A stretch of 34,641 bases of DNA from JBOGED01 sp050743625 (GCA_050743625.1 JBOGED010000407.1:1-34641); one strand, 5' to 3'. Numbered from the stretch's first letter, positions 8,177-16,515 are shown. A program made the numbers and translations. Notes: generated from the letters alone by a model not told the origin.

Positions 8177-10630
8177 GTGACCGGCTACGACCCGGCTGAG
8201 ATTGAGCCGCGCTGGCAGGATGCGTGGGCGCGGGCCGGCTTGTTTACGGCGGACGAGGCGAGCGGGCGTCCGCGGTTCTACGCGTTGCACATGTACCCGT
8301 ACCCGTCTGGCGATCTCCACATGGGGCATGCGGAGGCGTTCTCGCTGGCGGACGCGGTCGCGCGGTACGCGCGCATGCGTGGGTATGAGGTGATGAACCC
8401 CATCGGGTGGGACTCGTTCGGGCTGCCGGCCGAGAACGCGGCGATCAAGCGGGGAATAGATCCCGCCGGATGGACCTACCAGAACATCGAGACGCAGGCC
8501 GAGACGATGCGGCGTATGGGCTTCGCATGGGACTGGTCGCGGCGCCTGCACACCTCGGATCCGGAGTACTACAAGTGGACTCAGTGGATCTTCCTACAGC
8601 TGTTCGAGGCGGGGTGGGCGTACCGCAAGGACGCGTTAGTGAACTGGTGCCCGTCGTGCCAGACGGTGCTCGCGAACGAGCAGGTGGTCAATGGGCGCTG
8701 CGAGCGTTGTGGCACGGTCGTCACCAAGAAGGCGCTGGAGCAGTGGTTCCTGAAGATCACAGAGTTCGCCCAGCGCCTGCTGGACGACATGCGCGAGCTG
8801 GAGGGCACCTGGCCTGAGCGGGTGCTGACGCTCCAGCGCAACTGGATCGGCCGGAGCGAGGGCGCCGAGGTCACGTTCCGCATGGACGAGGCCGGCGAGG
8901 ACGTCGTCGTCTACACGACACGCCCGGACACGCTGTTCGGGGCCACGTTCTTCGTCGTCGCGCCTGAGCACCCACGCGCCCGCGCGTGGGCCGAGCTAGG
9001 TGGCCAGGCCGAGGCGTTCGACGCCTACATTGAGCGTGTCCGCACGAAATCCGAGATCGAGCGGCTGTCGACGGACCAAGAGAAGGACGGCGTCGCGCTG
9101 GGCGTTCACGCCGTGAACCCCGTCAACGGCGAGCGGATCCCGGTATTCGCCGCCGATTATGTGCTGATGGACTACGGCACCGGGGCCATCATGTGCGTGC
9201 CGTGTGGCGATCAGCGGGACCTCGACTTTGCGCGAGCGCACGGCCTGCCGGTCCGGGTGATCCTGCAACCTTCAGACCACGACCTTGACGCGGGCACCAT
9301 GACCGCGGCCTGGACCGGTGACGGTGTCATGGTGAACTCGCCGGGCTACGACGGCCTGCCATGGCGAGAGGCGAAGCGGGAGATCACCGCCGACCTAGAG
9401 GCCAAAGGGCTCGGGTCCTTCTCGGTCAACTTCCGGCTTCGTGATTGGTTGGTTTCGCGCCAGCGGTACTGGGGTGCGCCGATCCCGATCATCCACTGCC
9501 CGGCGTGTGGCCTGGTACCGGTTCCGGTCGATGACCTGCCAGTCTTGCTGCCGCCGTCAGAGGAGGTCGACTTCCGGCCCACCGGAGACTCACCACTCGC
9601 CCGGCACCCAGGCTTCAGCAAGGTCGAGTGCCCACGCTGTGGCGGCGAGGCGCGCCGGGACACCGACACCATGGATACCTTCGTCGACTCGTCCTGGTAC
9701 TACATCCGCTACTGCTCGCCTGACCGGAACGACGTCCCGTTCGACAAAGAGGCCGTACGCCGGTGGATGCCCGTCGACCAGTACACGGGAGGCATCGAGC
9801 ACGCGATCCTGCACCTGCTCTACTCCCGGTTCTTTACGAAGGCGCTGCACGACCTGGGCCATGTCGACTTCGTCGAGCCGTTTACCCGGTTGAAGTCCCA
9901 GGGCATGGTCCTGATGGACGGTGCCGCGATGTCGAAGTCGCGCGGCAACCTCGTTGAGCCCAAGGCGATCGCCGATGCGTACGGCGCCGACACGCTTCGC
10001 ACGACGATCCTGTTCTCCGGCCCGATCGAGGACGACCTCGACTGGGCGAATCTCTCGCCGTCTGGGGTGTTCAAGTGGTTCTCCAGGCTGGCCCGGCTCG
10101 TTGACGAGCATGTCGCCGCCGATAGCCGCGACCAGGGCGACGTCGACGGGTTACGTCGGATGACCAACCGGACGATCGCCGCGGTGACCGACGACTTCGA
10201 GGCGTTCAAGTACAACACCGCGATCGCGAAGCTGATGACGCTCACCAACGCGACCTCCACTGCGGCGCGGGAACATGGCGTAGGCGGTCACGCGGTGCAA
10301 GAGGCGCTGGAGTCCATCCAGATCTTGCTGTCCCCGATCGCGCCGCACATCGCCGACGAGCTGTGGCACCGGTTGGGCCACGACGACTTCGTTTCGGAGC
10401 AGAGCTGGCCGACCTACGATCCTGCCCTGCTCGTCGAGGAGACACGCCGGATCGCCGTCCAGGTCGATGGCAAGCTGCGTGACACCATGCTCCTCGGCGC
10501 TGGCTCTTCAGCGCAAGAGGCAGAGCAGACCGCGCGTGATCTCGCCAACATCGTTCGTCACATCGAGAGCCGTGAGGTCGTAAAGGTGGTGTGGGTGCCA
10601 GATCGTTTGGTTAATTTCGTGACCCGCTAG
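8177..10630 (+). CDS. leuS: Leucyl-tRNA synthetase
   Basis: 817 residues, class Ia synthetase that charges tRNA-Leu in the cytoplasm. The HIGH motif is HMGH (48-51) within YPSGDLHMGH, followed by GWDSFGLPAENAA typical of bacterial LeuRS. CxxC pairs after residue 150 (NWCPSC, RCERC) form a zinc insert. The editing domain carries TTRPDTLFG and the GTGAIM...DQRD motif; where many LeuRS have AHD this one has CGD, with the Asp kept. The KMSKS loop reads AMSKS (584-588), so the first Lys is Ala. GTG at 8177 is chosen over an upstream ATG at 8120 because AGGAG lies 6 nt before it and homology begins there. It starts the leuS-comEA-comEC block, divergent from the NRPS operon. Confidence 0.97.
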   Translation: MTGYDPAEIEPRWQDAWARAGLFTADEASGRPRFYALHMYPYPSGDLHMGHAEAFSLADAVARYARMRGYEVMNPIGWDSFGLPAENAAIKRGIDPAGWTYQNIETQAETMRRMGFAWDWSRRLHTSDPEYYKWTQWIFLQLFEAGWAYRKDALVNWCPSCQTVLANEQVVNGRCERCGTVVTKKALEQWFLKITEFAQRLLDDMRELEGTWPERVLTLQRNWIGRSEGAEVTFRMDEAGEDVVVYTTRPDTLFGATFFVVAPEHPRARAWAELGGQAEAFDAYIERVRTKSEIERLSTDQEKDGVALGVHAVNPVNGERIPVFAADYVLMDYGTGAIMCVPCGDQRDLDFARAHGLPVRVILQPSDHDLDAGTMTAAWTGDGVMVNSPGYDGLPWREAKREITADLEAKGLGSFSVNFRLRDWLVSRQRYWGAPIPIIHCPACGLVPVPVDDLPVLLPPSEEVDFRPTGDSPLARHPGFSKVECPRCGGEARRDTDTMDTFVDSSWYYIRYCSPDRNDVPFDKEAVRRWMPVDQYTGGIEHAILHLLYSRFFTKALHDLGHVDFVEPFTRLKSQGMVLMDGAAMSKSRGNLVEPKAIADAYGADTLRTTILFSGPIEDDLDWANLSPSGVFKWFSRLARLVDEHVAADSRDQGDVDGLRRMTNRTIAAVTDDFEAFKYNTAIAKLMTLTNATSTAAREHGVGGHAVQEALESIQILLSPIAPHIADELWHRLGHDDFVSEQSWPTYDPALLVEETRRIAVQVDGKLRDTMLLGAGSSAQEAEQTARDLANIVRHIESREVVKVVWVPDRLVNFVTR

Positions 10631-10660
10631 CGCTTTTCAATGATTTTTGCGTAATATTGC

Positions 10661-10677
10661 CATACTCTCCCTGTATG
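10661..10677 (+). promoter_or_regulatory. Candidate leaderless promoter of the WXG100-like gene
   Basis: CATACT (10661-10666) in an AT-rich patch lies 8 nt before ATG 10675, with no Shine-Dalgarno sequence between. Transcription would start at or next to the ATG. No strong -35 is visible. Confidence 0.45.
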
Positions 10678-10965
10678 GCGACCCCCGATCAGTTGCACCT
10701 GGAGGCTGGGCGTAAGGAGGAGCTGGCCAGCGAGCTCCTCCGCCAGGTTGCGTGGGTCCATGACGAGGTCGTGTTCGGCGTTGTGCAACGCTGGGCATGG
10801 GAGGGCCGTGCGGCGGACCAGGTGAACGACGCCGTTGGCATGCGTATGCGGACGATCGAGGACGGGCTGGAAGATCTCCGCGAGGTCGTATGGCGGCTCC
10901 ACCGTGACGCGACCGACCTGCACGAGGAGGCTCGCTGGTTGGCCGCTCGGGTGCCACTGGCGTAA
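10675..10965 (+). CDS. Small helical protein, WXG100/ESAT-6-like
   Basis: 96 residues predicted as two long helices joined by a turn holding W42-E43-G44, the arrangement and length of WXG100 proteins. Helix one covers about 10-40 and helix two about 46-90, both rich in Leu, Val, Glu and Arg. WXG100 proteins are substrates or chaperone-like partners of type VII (ESX/Yuk) secretion. No ESX ATPase or other ESX gene is in the window, so membership is a family-level guess; a helical-hairpin protein of another kind would look similar. I start at ATG 10675 rather than 10657 because the conserved pattern begins there and a -10-like box lies immediately upstream. It sits between leuS and comEA, probably as its own transcription unit. 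Confidence 0.65.
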   Translation: MATPDQLHLEAGRKEELASELLRQVAWVHDEVVFGVVQRWAWEGRAADQVNDAVGMRMRTIEDGLEDLREVVWRLHRDATDLHEEARWLAARVPLA

Positions 10966-11001
10966 GCCCGCTCGTAGTCCACAGGAGGCACTGCAACCCC
11001 G

Positions 11002-11038
11002 GCGACAGCGCGGCCTGCTGCCTGTACTGTTCAATGCA
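11002..11038 (+). promoter_or_regulatory. Candidate leaderless promoter of comEA
   Basis: GCGACA (11002-11007) and TACTGT (11025-11030) are 17 nt apart, and the comEA ATG follows the -10 by 7 nt without a ribosome site. Confidence 0.5.
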
Positions 11039-11697
11039 TGTCTGTTCCTGTAAAAATCGCTCAAGACCGCCTAGGCAAGCTGCGCGAGCTCATCGCCGGC
11101 CTCGGGTGCACGCCAGCGGAGTGCCTTGCCTTGGCGGTCCTGGTCTTGGGCGCGGTTGCCGCGCTCGGGCTCCTTTGGCGAGGCGGGCGGCCCGGGCCGG
11201 TGGTCAACGAGCCGCTCCCGGTGGGATCAGAGGGGATTACGGTGCAATCCGAGGAGGTGGTCGTCCACGTCGCGGGCGCGGTCGTGGCTCCAGGCGTCTA
11301 CCGCCTACCCGGCGGGTCACGCATCGCGGACGCACTGTCGGCCGCGGGAGGAGCGCGGCCGGGTGCGGCGCTGGACGCGCTCAACCTCGCGAGGCCATTG
11401 AGCGACGGCGAGCAGTTGCTCGTGCCATTGGCGCCCCCGCCGGGCACCGCGCCGTCGGCCTCGGCCCCGGTGGCCGGCGGGATTCCCTCGGCGAAGCGCC
11501 CTGACGGGACGTTGGACCTCAACCGCGCGACCGCCGACGACCTCGACGAGCTGCCGGGAATCGGTCCCATCCTCGCGGAGCGGATCATCTCGCATCGTGG
11601 CCAAAAGGGCGGGTTCACCTCGGCCGGTCAGCTCCGAGACGTGCCGGGGATCGGCGAGAAGACGTTTCAGGATCTCGCGGGATTGGTCGGGGTGTGA
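11038..11697 (+). CDS. comEA: ComEA family DNA-binding competence protein
   Basis: 219 residues. A single membrane helix at about 27-47 anchors the protein with its C-terminal part outside. An SLBB domain follows (about 74-130, VVVHVAGAVVAPGVYRL), then an Ala/Pro-rich linker and a helix-hairpin-helix pair (157-218: LDLNRATADDLDELPGIG and DVPGIGEKT), which binds double-stranded DNA without sequence preference. This is the full ComEA layout seen in Gram-positive bacteria. ComEA holds incoming DNA and hands it to ComEC, encoded 7 bp downstream in what looks like one operon. Natural competence itself is not shown; many actinobacteria keep comEA/comEC without known uptake. Confidence 0.95.
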   Translation: MSVPVKIAQDRLGKLRELIAGLGCTPAECLALAVLVLGAVAALGLLWRGGRPGPVVNEPLPVGSEGITVQSEEVVVHVAGAVVAPGVYRLPGGSRIADALSAAGGARPGAALDALNLARPLSDGEQLLVPLAPPPGTAPSASAPVAGGIPSAKRPDGTLDLNRATADDLDELPGIGPILAERIISHRGQKGGFTSAGQLRDVPGIGEKTFQDLAGLVGV

Positions 11698-11704
11698 GGG
11701 TACG

Positions 11705-14221
11705 GTGAGCGCGGTCACCGCGTGGGTCCTCGCGGGGGCGCTGTGGCTCGGTTGCCTCCACCCTGCACGGTGGTGGTTGGCTCTGGTTGGCGGGGCGATG
11801 CTGGCGGCGGCTGCCCGCGCCGGCCGTGGTTGCGTATACCGGCGCCAGCACGGCCTACTGGCGCTGACCGCGGCATCGTTGGCCCTTGTCGGATCCGGCC
11901 TCGCCGGTGGCCGTGAGGCGCTGGCCGGCGGGGGTTTGCTGCCTCAGCTCGCGGACCGCGGCGGCATCGTCGCGATCGAGGGGACACTGGTGTCCGAGCC
12001 TCGCGTGTCGGCGCACGGGGCGTGGGCGGTCATCCGCGTCCGGCAGGTCGGAGGCCAGCGGACCCGCGAGCGGGCGCTCCTGCGAGCCGACGAGCAGGAG
12101 GGCCTTCCCGCGTTCGGCGAGCGTCTGGCGTTCCGGGGAAGCGCTCGCCCCCTGGAGCCCGGCGGGTTCGGCGCCTACGCGAGGCGCCTCTACGCCTGGG
12201 TCGAGCTGAACCCGGCCAACGAGATCACGGTAACCGGCCCTGCACCCGCCTTCGTGAGACGGACGAACGTCGTGCGTGAGCGGACCAGGCTGGCGGCTGC
12301 TCGCCACCTTGATCCCGATGACGCCGCACTGCTCTCTGGGCTCGTCACCGGTGACACTCGTGGGTTGCCAGAGGCGCGGGAGGACCAGCTCGATGCGGCC
12401 GGATTGTCCCATCTGATCGCGGTTTCGGGTTCGAACGTGGCCTTGGTCTTGGCGGGCGCCTTGGGGCTCGCGCAGCTGGCGGGGGTAGGGATCCGCGCGC
12501 GCCGCTGGATCGGGGTGGCGGCGCTGTGCTGGTTCGCGCTGCTCGTACGGGCCGAGCCGTCCGTGCTCCGCGCGAGCGTGATGGCGGTGCTGGTCCTGCT
12601 CGCCGGCATGCTTGGCCGGCGGCTTGAGCCGTTGCACACACTCGCGATCGCCGCGGTCATTCTCCTGCTCGTCGACCCCGCGATCGCCGGTCAGCTTGGG
12701 TTCGGGCTGTCGGTGCTGGCAACGGCCGGTGTGCTGGTGGTCGCGCCGTGGCTCGCCGGGCGACTTCCCGGACCGAGGCCGGTGCGGCTTCTTCTGGCCG
12801 CCACCGTCGGAGCGCAGCTTGGTGTCGCTCCGCTCCTGATACGAGTGGAGGGCACAGTGCCGCTCGGCGCGCTTCCCGCGAACCTCATCGCGGGACCGGC
12901 CGCCAGCGCTGCTTCCATCATCGGGGCGGTTGCCGCGCTCGTCGCGCAAGCGTGGGTACCCGCGGGAGGCGCGCTCGCCGCACTCGCAGGCCCGCCGCTC
13001 GAGGTGATCTTTTGGGCGGCGCAGCGGTTCGCGGAGGGGCCGGGCCTCGGCCCACGAGACCTCGTCTTGCCCATGACGGTCGCGCTCGCGCTCGCGGTGG
13101 TCACCCGAGGTCGCGCGCCGAGGCTCGCCGTCGCGGCGGTGGTTGGCGTCGTGGCCTTGGGCACGTTGCCAGACCTTCAGTCGTACCGAGGCACAATGGA
13201 GCTCACGCTCACCGCGCTGGACGTGGGACAGGGCGACGCGCTGCTGATTGAGGCTCCACCGGGCGTGCGGATGCTCGTCGACGGGGGACCGGAGCCTGGG
13301 CTTGCCCTTCGCCACCTGCGTCAGCGCGGCATCCGGCGGCTCGACGCGGTCGCGCTGACCCACCCGCACGCCGACCACAGCGGTGGCCTTCCCGCTGTCC
13401 TCGCCGCGATGCCGGTCGGGGTACTACTCGTTGGCCCCGCGCCCCTGGATCGGCTGGCGGACGTCGCACCTTCGGCGCTCGCCACCTACCAAACGGCCTC
13501 AGCCAGGCGTGTCCCCTTCGCGGTCGTCACGGCAGGCCAGCACTTCGCGCTCGGGTCGGCGCGTGTGGAGGTGCTCAGCCCACCCAGGGACTCGTCGGTC
13601 GGTGACGAGCCGAACGACAACTCCCTGGTCCTCCGCATCTCGGACGCGAACGGCAGCATCCTGCTCACCGGCGACGCGGAGATCGCGGCACAGACGCGGC
13701 TCCTGCAACGTCCCGAACGTCTCCGGGCGGCGATCTTGAAGATCCCCCACCACGGGGGTGACACGAACGCCGAAGGGTTCTTCGAGGCGGTCGGCGCTCG
13801 GGTGGCGGTGATCAGCGTCGGCTCGGGCAACGACTACGGCCACCCCACGCGGCCAGTTCTCGCCGCGCTGAGATCCAGGGATGTGCGCCGCACCGACCTC
13901 GACGGCACCGTCTCCGTGGCCTTGACCGCCGGAGGCCCACGCGTTGCCGGTGGTCATCGCGCCCCTGGCACGCCCGCTGGTGCAACTGGTGACGGAACCC
14001 GAGAAGCCGCGGCGCGCCTACCGCCAACCGAGCGTACCCGCCTCCGCCGTCCCCGGCGGGTTACGTTACGAATCCCGAGTACCGGCCAGGGTCTCCCTAC
14101 GCGGCGGTCGGCTCAGGTTCGACGCGTAAGCCCGCTGACTCGAGAGCGCCGACGACCTCGTCGAACCGTGCCGCAACGTCATCCACCCGGACTATGGCGT
14201 CTCCATCCGGTGTCGGTGTGA
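11705..14221 (+). CDS. comEC: ComEC/Rec2 DNA uptake channel with metallo-beta-lactamase domain
   Basis: 838 residues from GTG 11705, which has GAGGG 4 nt upstream; the frame opens earlier inside comEA, but homology starts with the hydrophobic segment AVTAWVLAGALWLGC. Order: N-terminal helices, soluble OB-like domain (GTLVSEPRVSAHGAW), the competence membrane domain with HLIAVSGSNVALVL and several helices, then the C-terminal metallo-beta-lactamase-like domain (LTALDVGQGDALLIEAP, THPHADHSGG at 552-561, LLTGDAE, IPHHGGDTN, YGHP). ComEC forms the inner-membrane channel for single-stranded DNA and may degrade the other strand. Oddity: family homology ends near 13945, while the frame runs on for about 90 Arg/Pro-rich residues and overlaps the convergent 95-residue gene by 125 bp. 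That tail may reflect a frameshift or a lost stop. Confidence 0.93.
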   Translation: MSAVTAWVLAGALWLGCLHPARWWLALVGGAMLAAAARAGRGCVYRRQHGLLALTAASLALVGSGLAGGREALAGGGLLPQLADRGGIVAIEGTLVSEPRVSAHGAWAVIRVRQVGGQRTRERALLRADEQEGLPAFGERLAFRGSARPLEPGGFGAYARRLYAWVELNPANEITVTGPAPAFVRRTNVVRERTRLAAARHLDPDDAALLSGLVTGDTRGLPEAREDQLDAAGLSHLIAVSGSNVALVLAGALGLAQLAGVGIRARRWIGVAALCWFALLVRAEPSVLRASVMAVLVLLAGMLGRRLEPLHTLAIAAVILLLVDPAIAGQLGFGLSVLATAGVLVVAPWLAGRLPGPRPVRLLLAATVGAQLGVAPLLIRVEGTVPLGALPANLIAGPAASAASIIGAVAALVAQAWVPAGGALAALAGPPLEVIFWAAQRFAEGPGLGPRDLVLPMTVALALAVVTRGRAPRLAVAAVVGVVALGTLPDLQSYRGTMELTLTALDVGQGDALLIEAPPGVRMLVDGGPEPGLALRHLRQRGIRRLDAVALTHPHADHSGGLPAVLAAMPVGVLLVGPAPLDRLADVAPSALATYQTASARRVPFAVVTAGQHFALGSARVEVLSPPRDSSVGDEPNDNSLVLRISDANGSILLTGDAEIAAQTRLLQRPERLRAAILKIPHHGGDTNAEGFFEAVGARVAVISVGSGNDYGHPTRPVLAALRSRDVRRTDLDGTVSVALTAGGPRVAGGHRAPGTPAGATGDGTREAAARLPPTERTRLRRPRRVTLRIPSTGQGLPTRRSAQVRRVSPLTRERRRPRRTVPQRHPPGLWRLHPVSV

Positions 14222-14384
14222 TGCTGACAACTCGGACCAGAAGAGGGTCGTCAGGGTGACCAGCCACGAGCAGGCCGCCCTCGTGGACGACCGAAGGGTC
14301 AGACGCCCGGGAGAGGAACGTCCATATATAGCCGGTCTCGTCGATCTGCTGAACGCTGATCGGCAGAATGACGTTGACCTTCAT
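14097..14384 (-). CDS. Hypothetical 95-residue protein
   Basis: I do not recognise this protein. It has an ordinary composition, unlike the Arg-rich shadow frames around it: alternating strands (MKVNVILPISVQQ, GGLLVAGH, LLVRVVSITP, AIVRVDD) and a final amphipathic helix (VDDVAARFDEVVGALESAG), which suggests a small alpha/beta domain. It is 24 bp downstream of the PUA/EVE-like gene on the same strand, so the two are probably cotranscribed and may act together. GGTGAG about 11 nt before the ATG is a weak ribosome site and lies inside a 14-bp tandem duplication. Its 3' end overlaps the tail of comEC. Confidence 0.7.
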   Translation of the reverse strand: MKVNVILPISVQQIDETGYIWTFLSRASDPSVVHEGGLLVAGHPDDPLLVRVVSITPTPDGDAIVRVDDVAARFDEVVGALESAGLRVEPEPTAA

Positions 14385-14390
14385 AGCGGA

Positions 14391-14418
14391 TCACTCACCG
14401 ATGGTCACTCACCGATGG
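14391..14418. repeat. Exact 14-bp tandem duplication between two accessory genes
   Basis: TCACTCACCGATGG occurs twice in direct succession (14391-14404 and 14405-14418). The second copy includes the stop codon of the 306-residue minus-strand gene; the first supplies the leader of the 95-residue gene, including its GGTGAG. It is probably a recent slippage duplication. Confidence 0.9.
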
Positions 14419-15329
14419 TAAGGGTTAGGCCGCTCACCGTGTCGGAACAGGGTAAACAGCTGATGCAGTTCGGCCTCAGTGTACCCTGACAACAGAAGGG
14501 TGTAGTGCGGTGCGGAGAAGCTCGGCAACAGCTGCCAGTTGCGTGCCCTGATCTCGCCGACCAAGCACATCGAGTAAGTGGCGCGGCGGCATACACGACC
14601 TTCCGACAGGATTCGCTCGAGACCCCACTCTTCGGTCCCTACCTCAACGCTCACCCCAATCAACGGTGCGCCGCACCAGGTGTAAGCACGCAGGGTGTCT
14701 TCCGCGTTGCGGCGGAACTCGTCCAGGTCGATCGGACCGCCGCGAACGACGGCCGTCTCGTCGGCGAGGAGCAGTTCATCGGGACGGAGGAACCGCTCCA
14801 GCGGCTTTGGATATTCGCTCATGCCCCACCCACAGAGATCGCCACGACATTGTCTTCTGGGCCACACGCGCTGCATGAGCTGGCTGGCGGTCTGGAACTC
14901 AGCTTCGGTGAGACCAACGTGGCTGTTCTGGCGTAGGCGCTTGGCCTGGGGGTGGGGATGTTCACCGATGTCCAGGAGGTCTACTGGCTCACCGTGGCGT
15001 AGGAACTCTCGCCAGTGGTCGAGCTTGACGTCCACCCGCCACGGCCACGGGCCGGTATCATCCCTTGGCCGGTACGGGGCGCTGGTCACTTGCCCCACCA
15101 CAAACACGACCTTCCAACCCACCGCGTAGAACACGATCCCGTCGCCTCTTCGGACGCTGCGCGGCTGACTCGGGAAAGTCGCCGCACGCAACAACATGGG
15201 AGCCGCCCGAGTCCAATCGTCGTCCAACCGCCCGCCCTCGTACGAGTTGCCGAACGACTTGAGCCCGTAATGGACGCCGAAGGCGCGACCATCCGGCCTG
15301 CCGGTGTAGCGGAGGATGGCGTTGGTCAT
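14409..15329 (-). CDS. Two-domain protein with PUA/EVE-like N-terminal part, function unknown
   Basis: 306 residues from ATG 15329; a GTG two codons upstream (15335) is possible. The segment RRGDGIVFYAVGWKVVFVV with VTSAPYR and WPWRVDVKLDHW (about 60-108) resembles PUA-superfamily EVE/ASCH domains, which bind modified bases in DNA or RNA. After a linker with CRGDLCGWG, the last 100 residues form a separate domain (TLRAYTWCGAPLIGVSVEV ... LLPSFSAPHYTLLL) whose pattern I think recurs in uncharacterised actinobacterial proteins, but I cannot name it. EVE proteins often sit in defence loci beside restriction systems; here there is only the 95-residue neighbour. The pair interrupts the comEC-holA junction on the opposite strand, which suggests an insertion. 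GATGAT 6 nt before the ATG could be a leaderless -10. Function is unassigned. Confidence 0.75.
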   Translation of the reverse strand: MTNAILRYTGRPDGRAFGVHYGLKSFGNSYEGGRLDDDWTRAAPMLLRAATFPSQPRSVRRGDGIVFYAVGWKVVFVVGQVTSAPYRPRDDTGPWPWRVDVKLDHWREFLRHGEPVDLLDIGEHPHPQAKRLRQNSHVGLTEAEFQTASQLMQRVWPRRQCRGDLCGWGMSEYPKPLERFLRPDELLLADETAVVRGGPIDLDEFRRNAEDTLRAYTWCGAPLIGVSVEVGTEEWGLERILSEGRVCRRATYSMCLVGEIRARNWQLLPSFSAPHYTLLLSGYTEAELHQLFTLFRHGERPNPYHR

Positions 15330-15530
15330 TTCCACATCATCGTCGATGCCGGTTGCGTGACTCCCGGCGAGCCGATCCCCTCGGACGCCAACCGCTCACA
15401 TCACGGCAAGGGAGAACGAGAGGCCGATCTGGATCTGTCACCCGGCCAGCACACCCTTTGCCTTCAGCTTGGCGACGGCAATCACACCGCGTTGCCGATC
15501 ACCCAGACGATCACCGTCATGATCCGTGAG

Positions 15531-15544
15531 TAAGATCGCGCCCA
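15531..15544 (+). promoter_or_regulatory. Candidate leaderless promoter of holA
   Basis: TAAGAT (15531-15536) lies exactly 7 nt before ATG 15544, with no ribosome site between. It gives holA its own start after the accessory insertion. The rest of the 15336-15530 gap shows no gene. Confidence 0.45.
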
Positions 15545-16485
15545 TGCCGCCGCGCCCGCCGATGTACCTGATCACCGGACCCGAGGAGCTGTTGCTTCGC
15601 CGGGCGGCGGAGCGGCTGCTGGATGAGCTGCGCGCGGGCGGGGAGCTCGACGTGGTCGATGTCCGGGCGGCTGAGCTGGGGGACGCGGGATTGCCAGACA
15701 TCCGCACACCGTCCCTGTTCGGAACCCCTCGCGTGGTCATCGTCCGTGCCGCGCAAGAGCTGACCCCCGGCGCGCGCGCCGCGCTGCAGGCTGCGCTGGA
15801 GGGGTCGCGCCCCGAGGCGACGGTCATCCTGCTCGCAACCGCGACCGGGACGATGCTCTCGCTGGCCAAGCGGATCAAGGCGCGCGGAGGACGCATCGAC
15901 GTGCTCCCGCCCAAGGAGTGGGAGGAGGCGGCGTGGGCACAGCTAGTCGCCGACGAGTTCGCTGTCCACGGGCGCACCGCTGACCGCGGCGCGGTTGACG
16001 CGATCCTCGCGCACGCCGGCCTCAACGTCTCAGGCATCGCGGAGAAGGTCGCCCAGGCATGCGCGACAGCGCCGCCCGGCAAGGTCACCGCCGCTCAAGT
16101 TGAGCAGGTCGTGGTCGGTCACGGCAGCCGGGGCACATTCGCGGTGGCCGACGCGATGTGCGACCGCGACCCCGTCCGCGCGCTGCGGCTCCTCAGGGGT
16201 GTGTTGGAGAACGGCGACCACCCCATCATGGTGCTCGGCGCGCTGGTCTTCCGGATGCGCTCGATCGTCGCGGTCGCGGCGAGGATCGACGCCAAGTCGA
16301 TCGGGTTGACGATCACGCCGGGTCAGGCGAGGCGGCTGGGGGCGGTGCGCCGTAACTTCGGCCCCGGCGAGCTGACCCGCGCGTACCAGGCGCTGGCGGC
16401 CGCGGATGTCGCGCTCAAGAGCGGCGACCTGCCCGGAGAGCTGGTCCTGGAGCGCACAGTCCTCGCCATCGCAACCCCCACCTGA
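15544..16485 (+). CDS. holA: DNA polymerase III subunit delta
   Basis: 313 residues. The N-terminus MYLITGPEELLLRRAAERLLDEL is the typical HolA opening, followed by SLFGTPRVVIVR, a degenerate AAA+ core without a Walker A motif as expected for delta, and the C-terminal collar part (LRLLRGVLENGDHPIMVLGAL, then QARRLGAVRRNF, LAAADVALKSGDLPGELVLE). Delta opens the sliding clamp within the clamp loader. Length is near the usual 320-340. I use ATG 15544 rather than GTG 15526 because a -10-like box occupies the space between. holA normally follows comEC directly in this gene block; here about 1.3 kb of minus-strand DNA separates them. Confidence 0.93.
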   Translation: MPPRPPMYLITGPEELLLRRAAERLLDELRAGGELDVVDVRAAELGDAGLPDIRTPSLFGTPRVVIVRAAQELTPGARAALQAALEGSRPEATVILLATATGTMLSLAKRIKARGGRIDVLPPKEWEEAAWAQLVADEFAVHGRTADRGAVDAILAHAGLNVSGIAEKVAQACATAPPGKVTAAQVEQVVVGHGSRGTFAVADAMCDRDPVRALRLLRGVLENGDHPIMVLGALVFRMRSIVAVAARIDAKSIGLTITPGQARRLGAVRRNFGPGELTRAYQALAAADVALKSGDLPGELVLERTVLAIATPT

Positions 16486-16515
16486 CCACGCGTCACCGCC
16501 TCAAACCGTGCTTGC

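Noticed and set aside
11855..13378. 507-residue minus-strand reading frame antisense to comEC
   Set aside because: Composition is rich in Arg, His, Gln and Asp with no recognisable domain, typical of the mirror frame of a GC-rich gene; comEC on the other strand has clear homology.
14097..15544. Integrated mobile element carrying the accessory pair
   Set aside because: No integrase, transposase, tRNA target or flanking direct repeats were found, so only an insertion relative to the usual gene order can be claimed.
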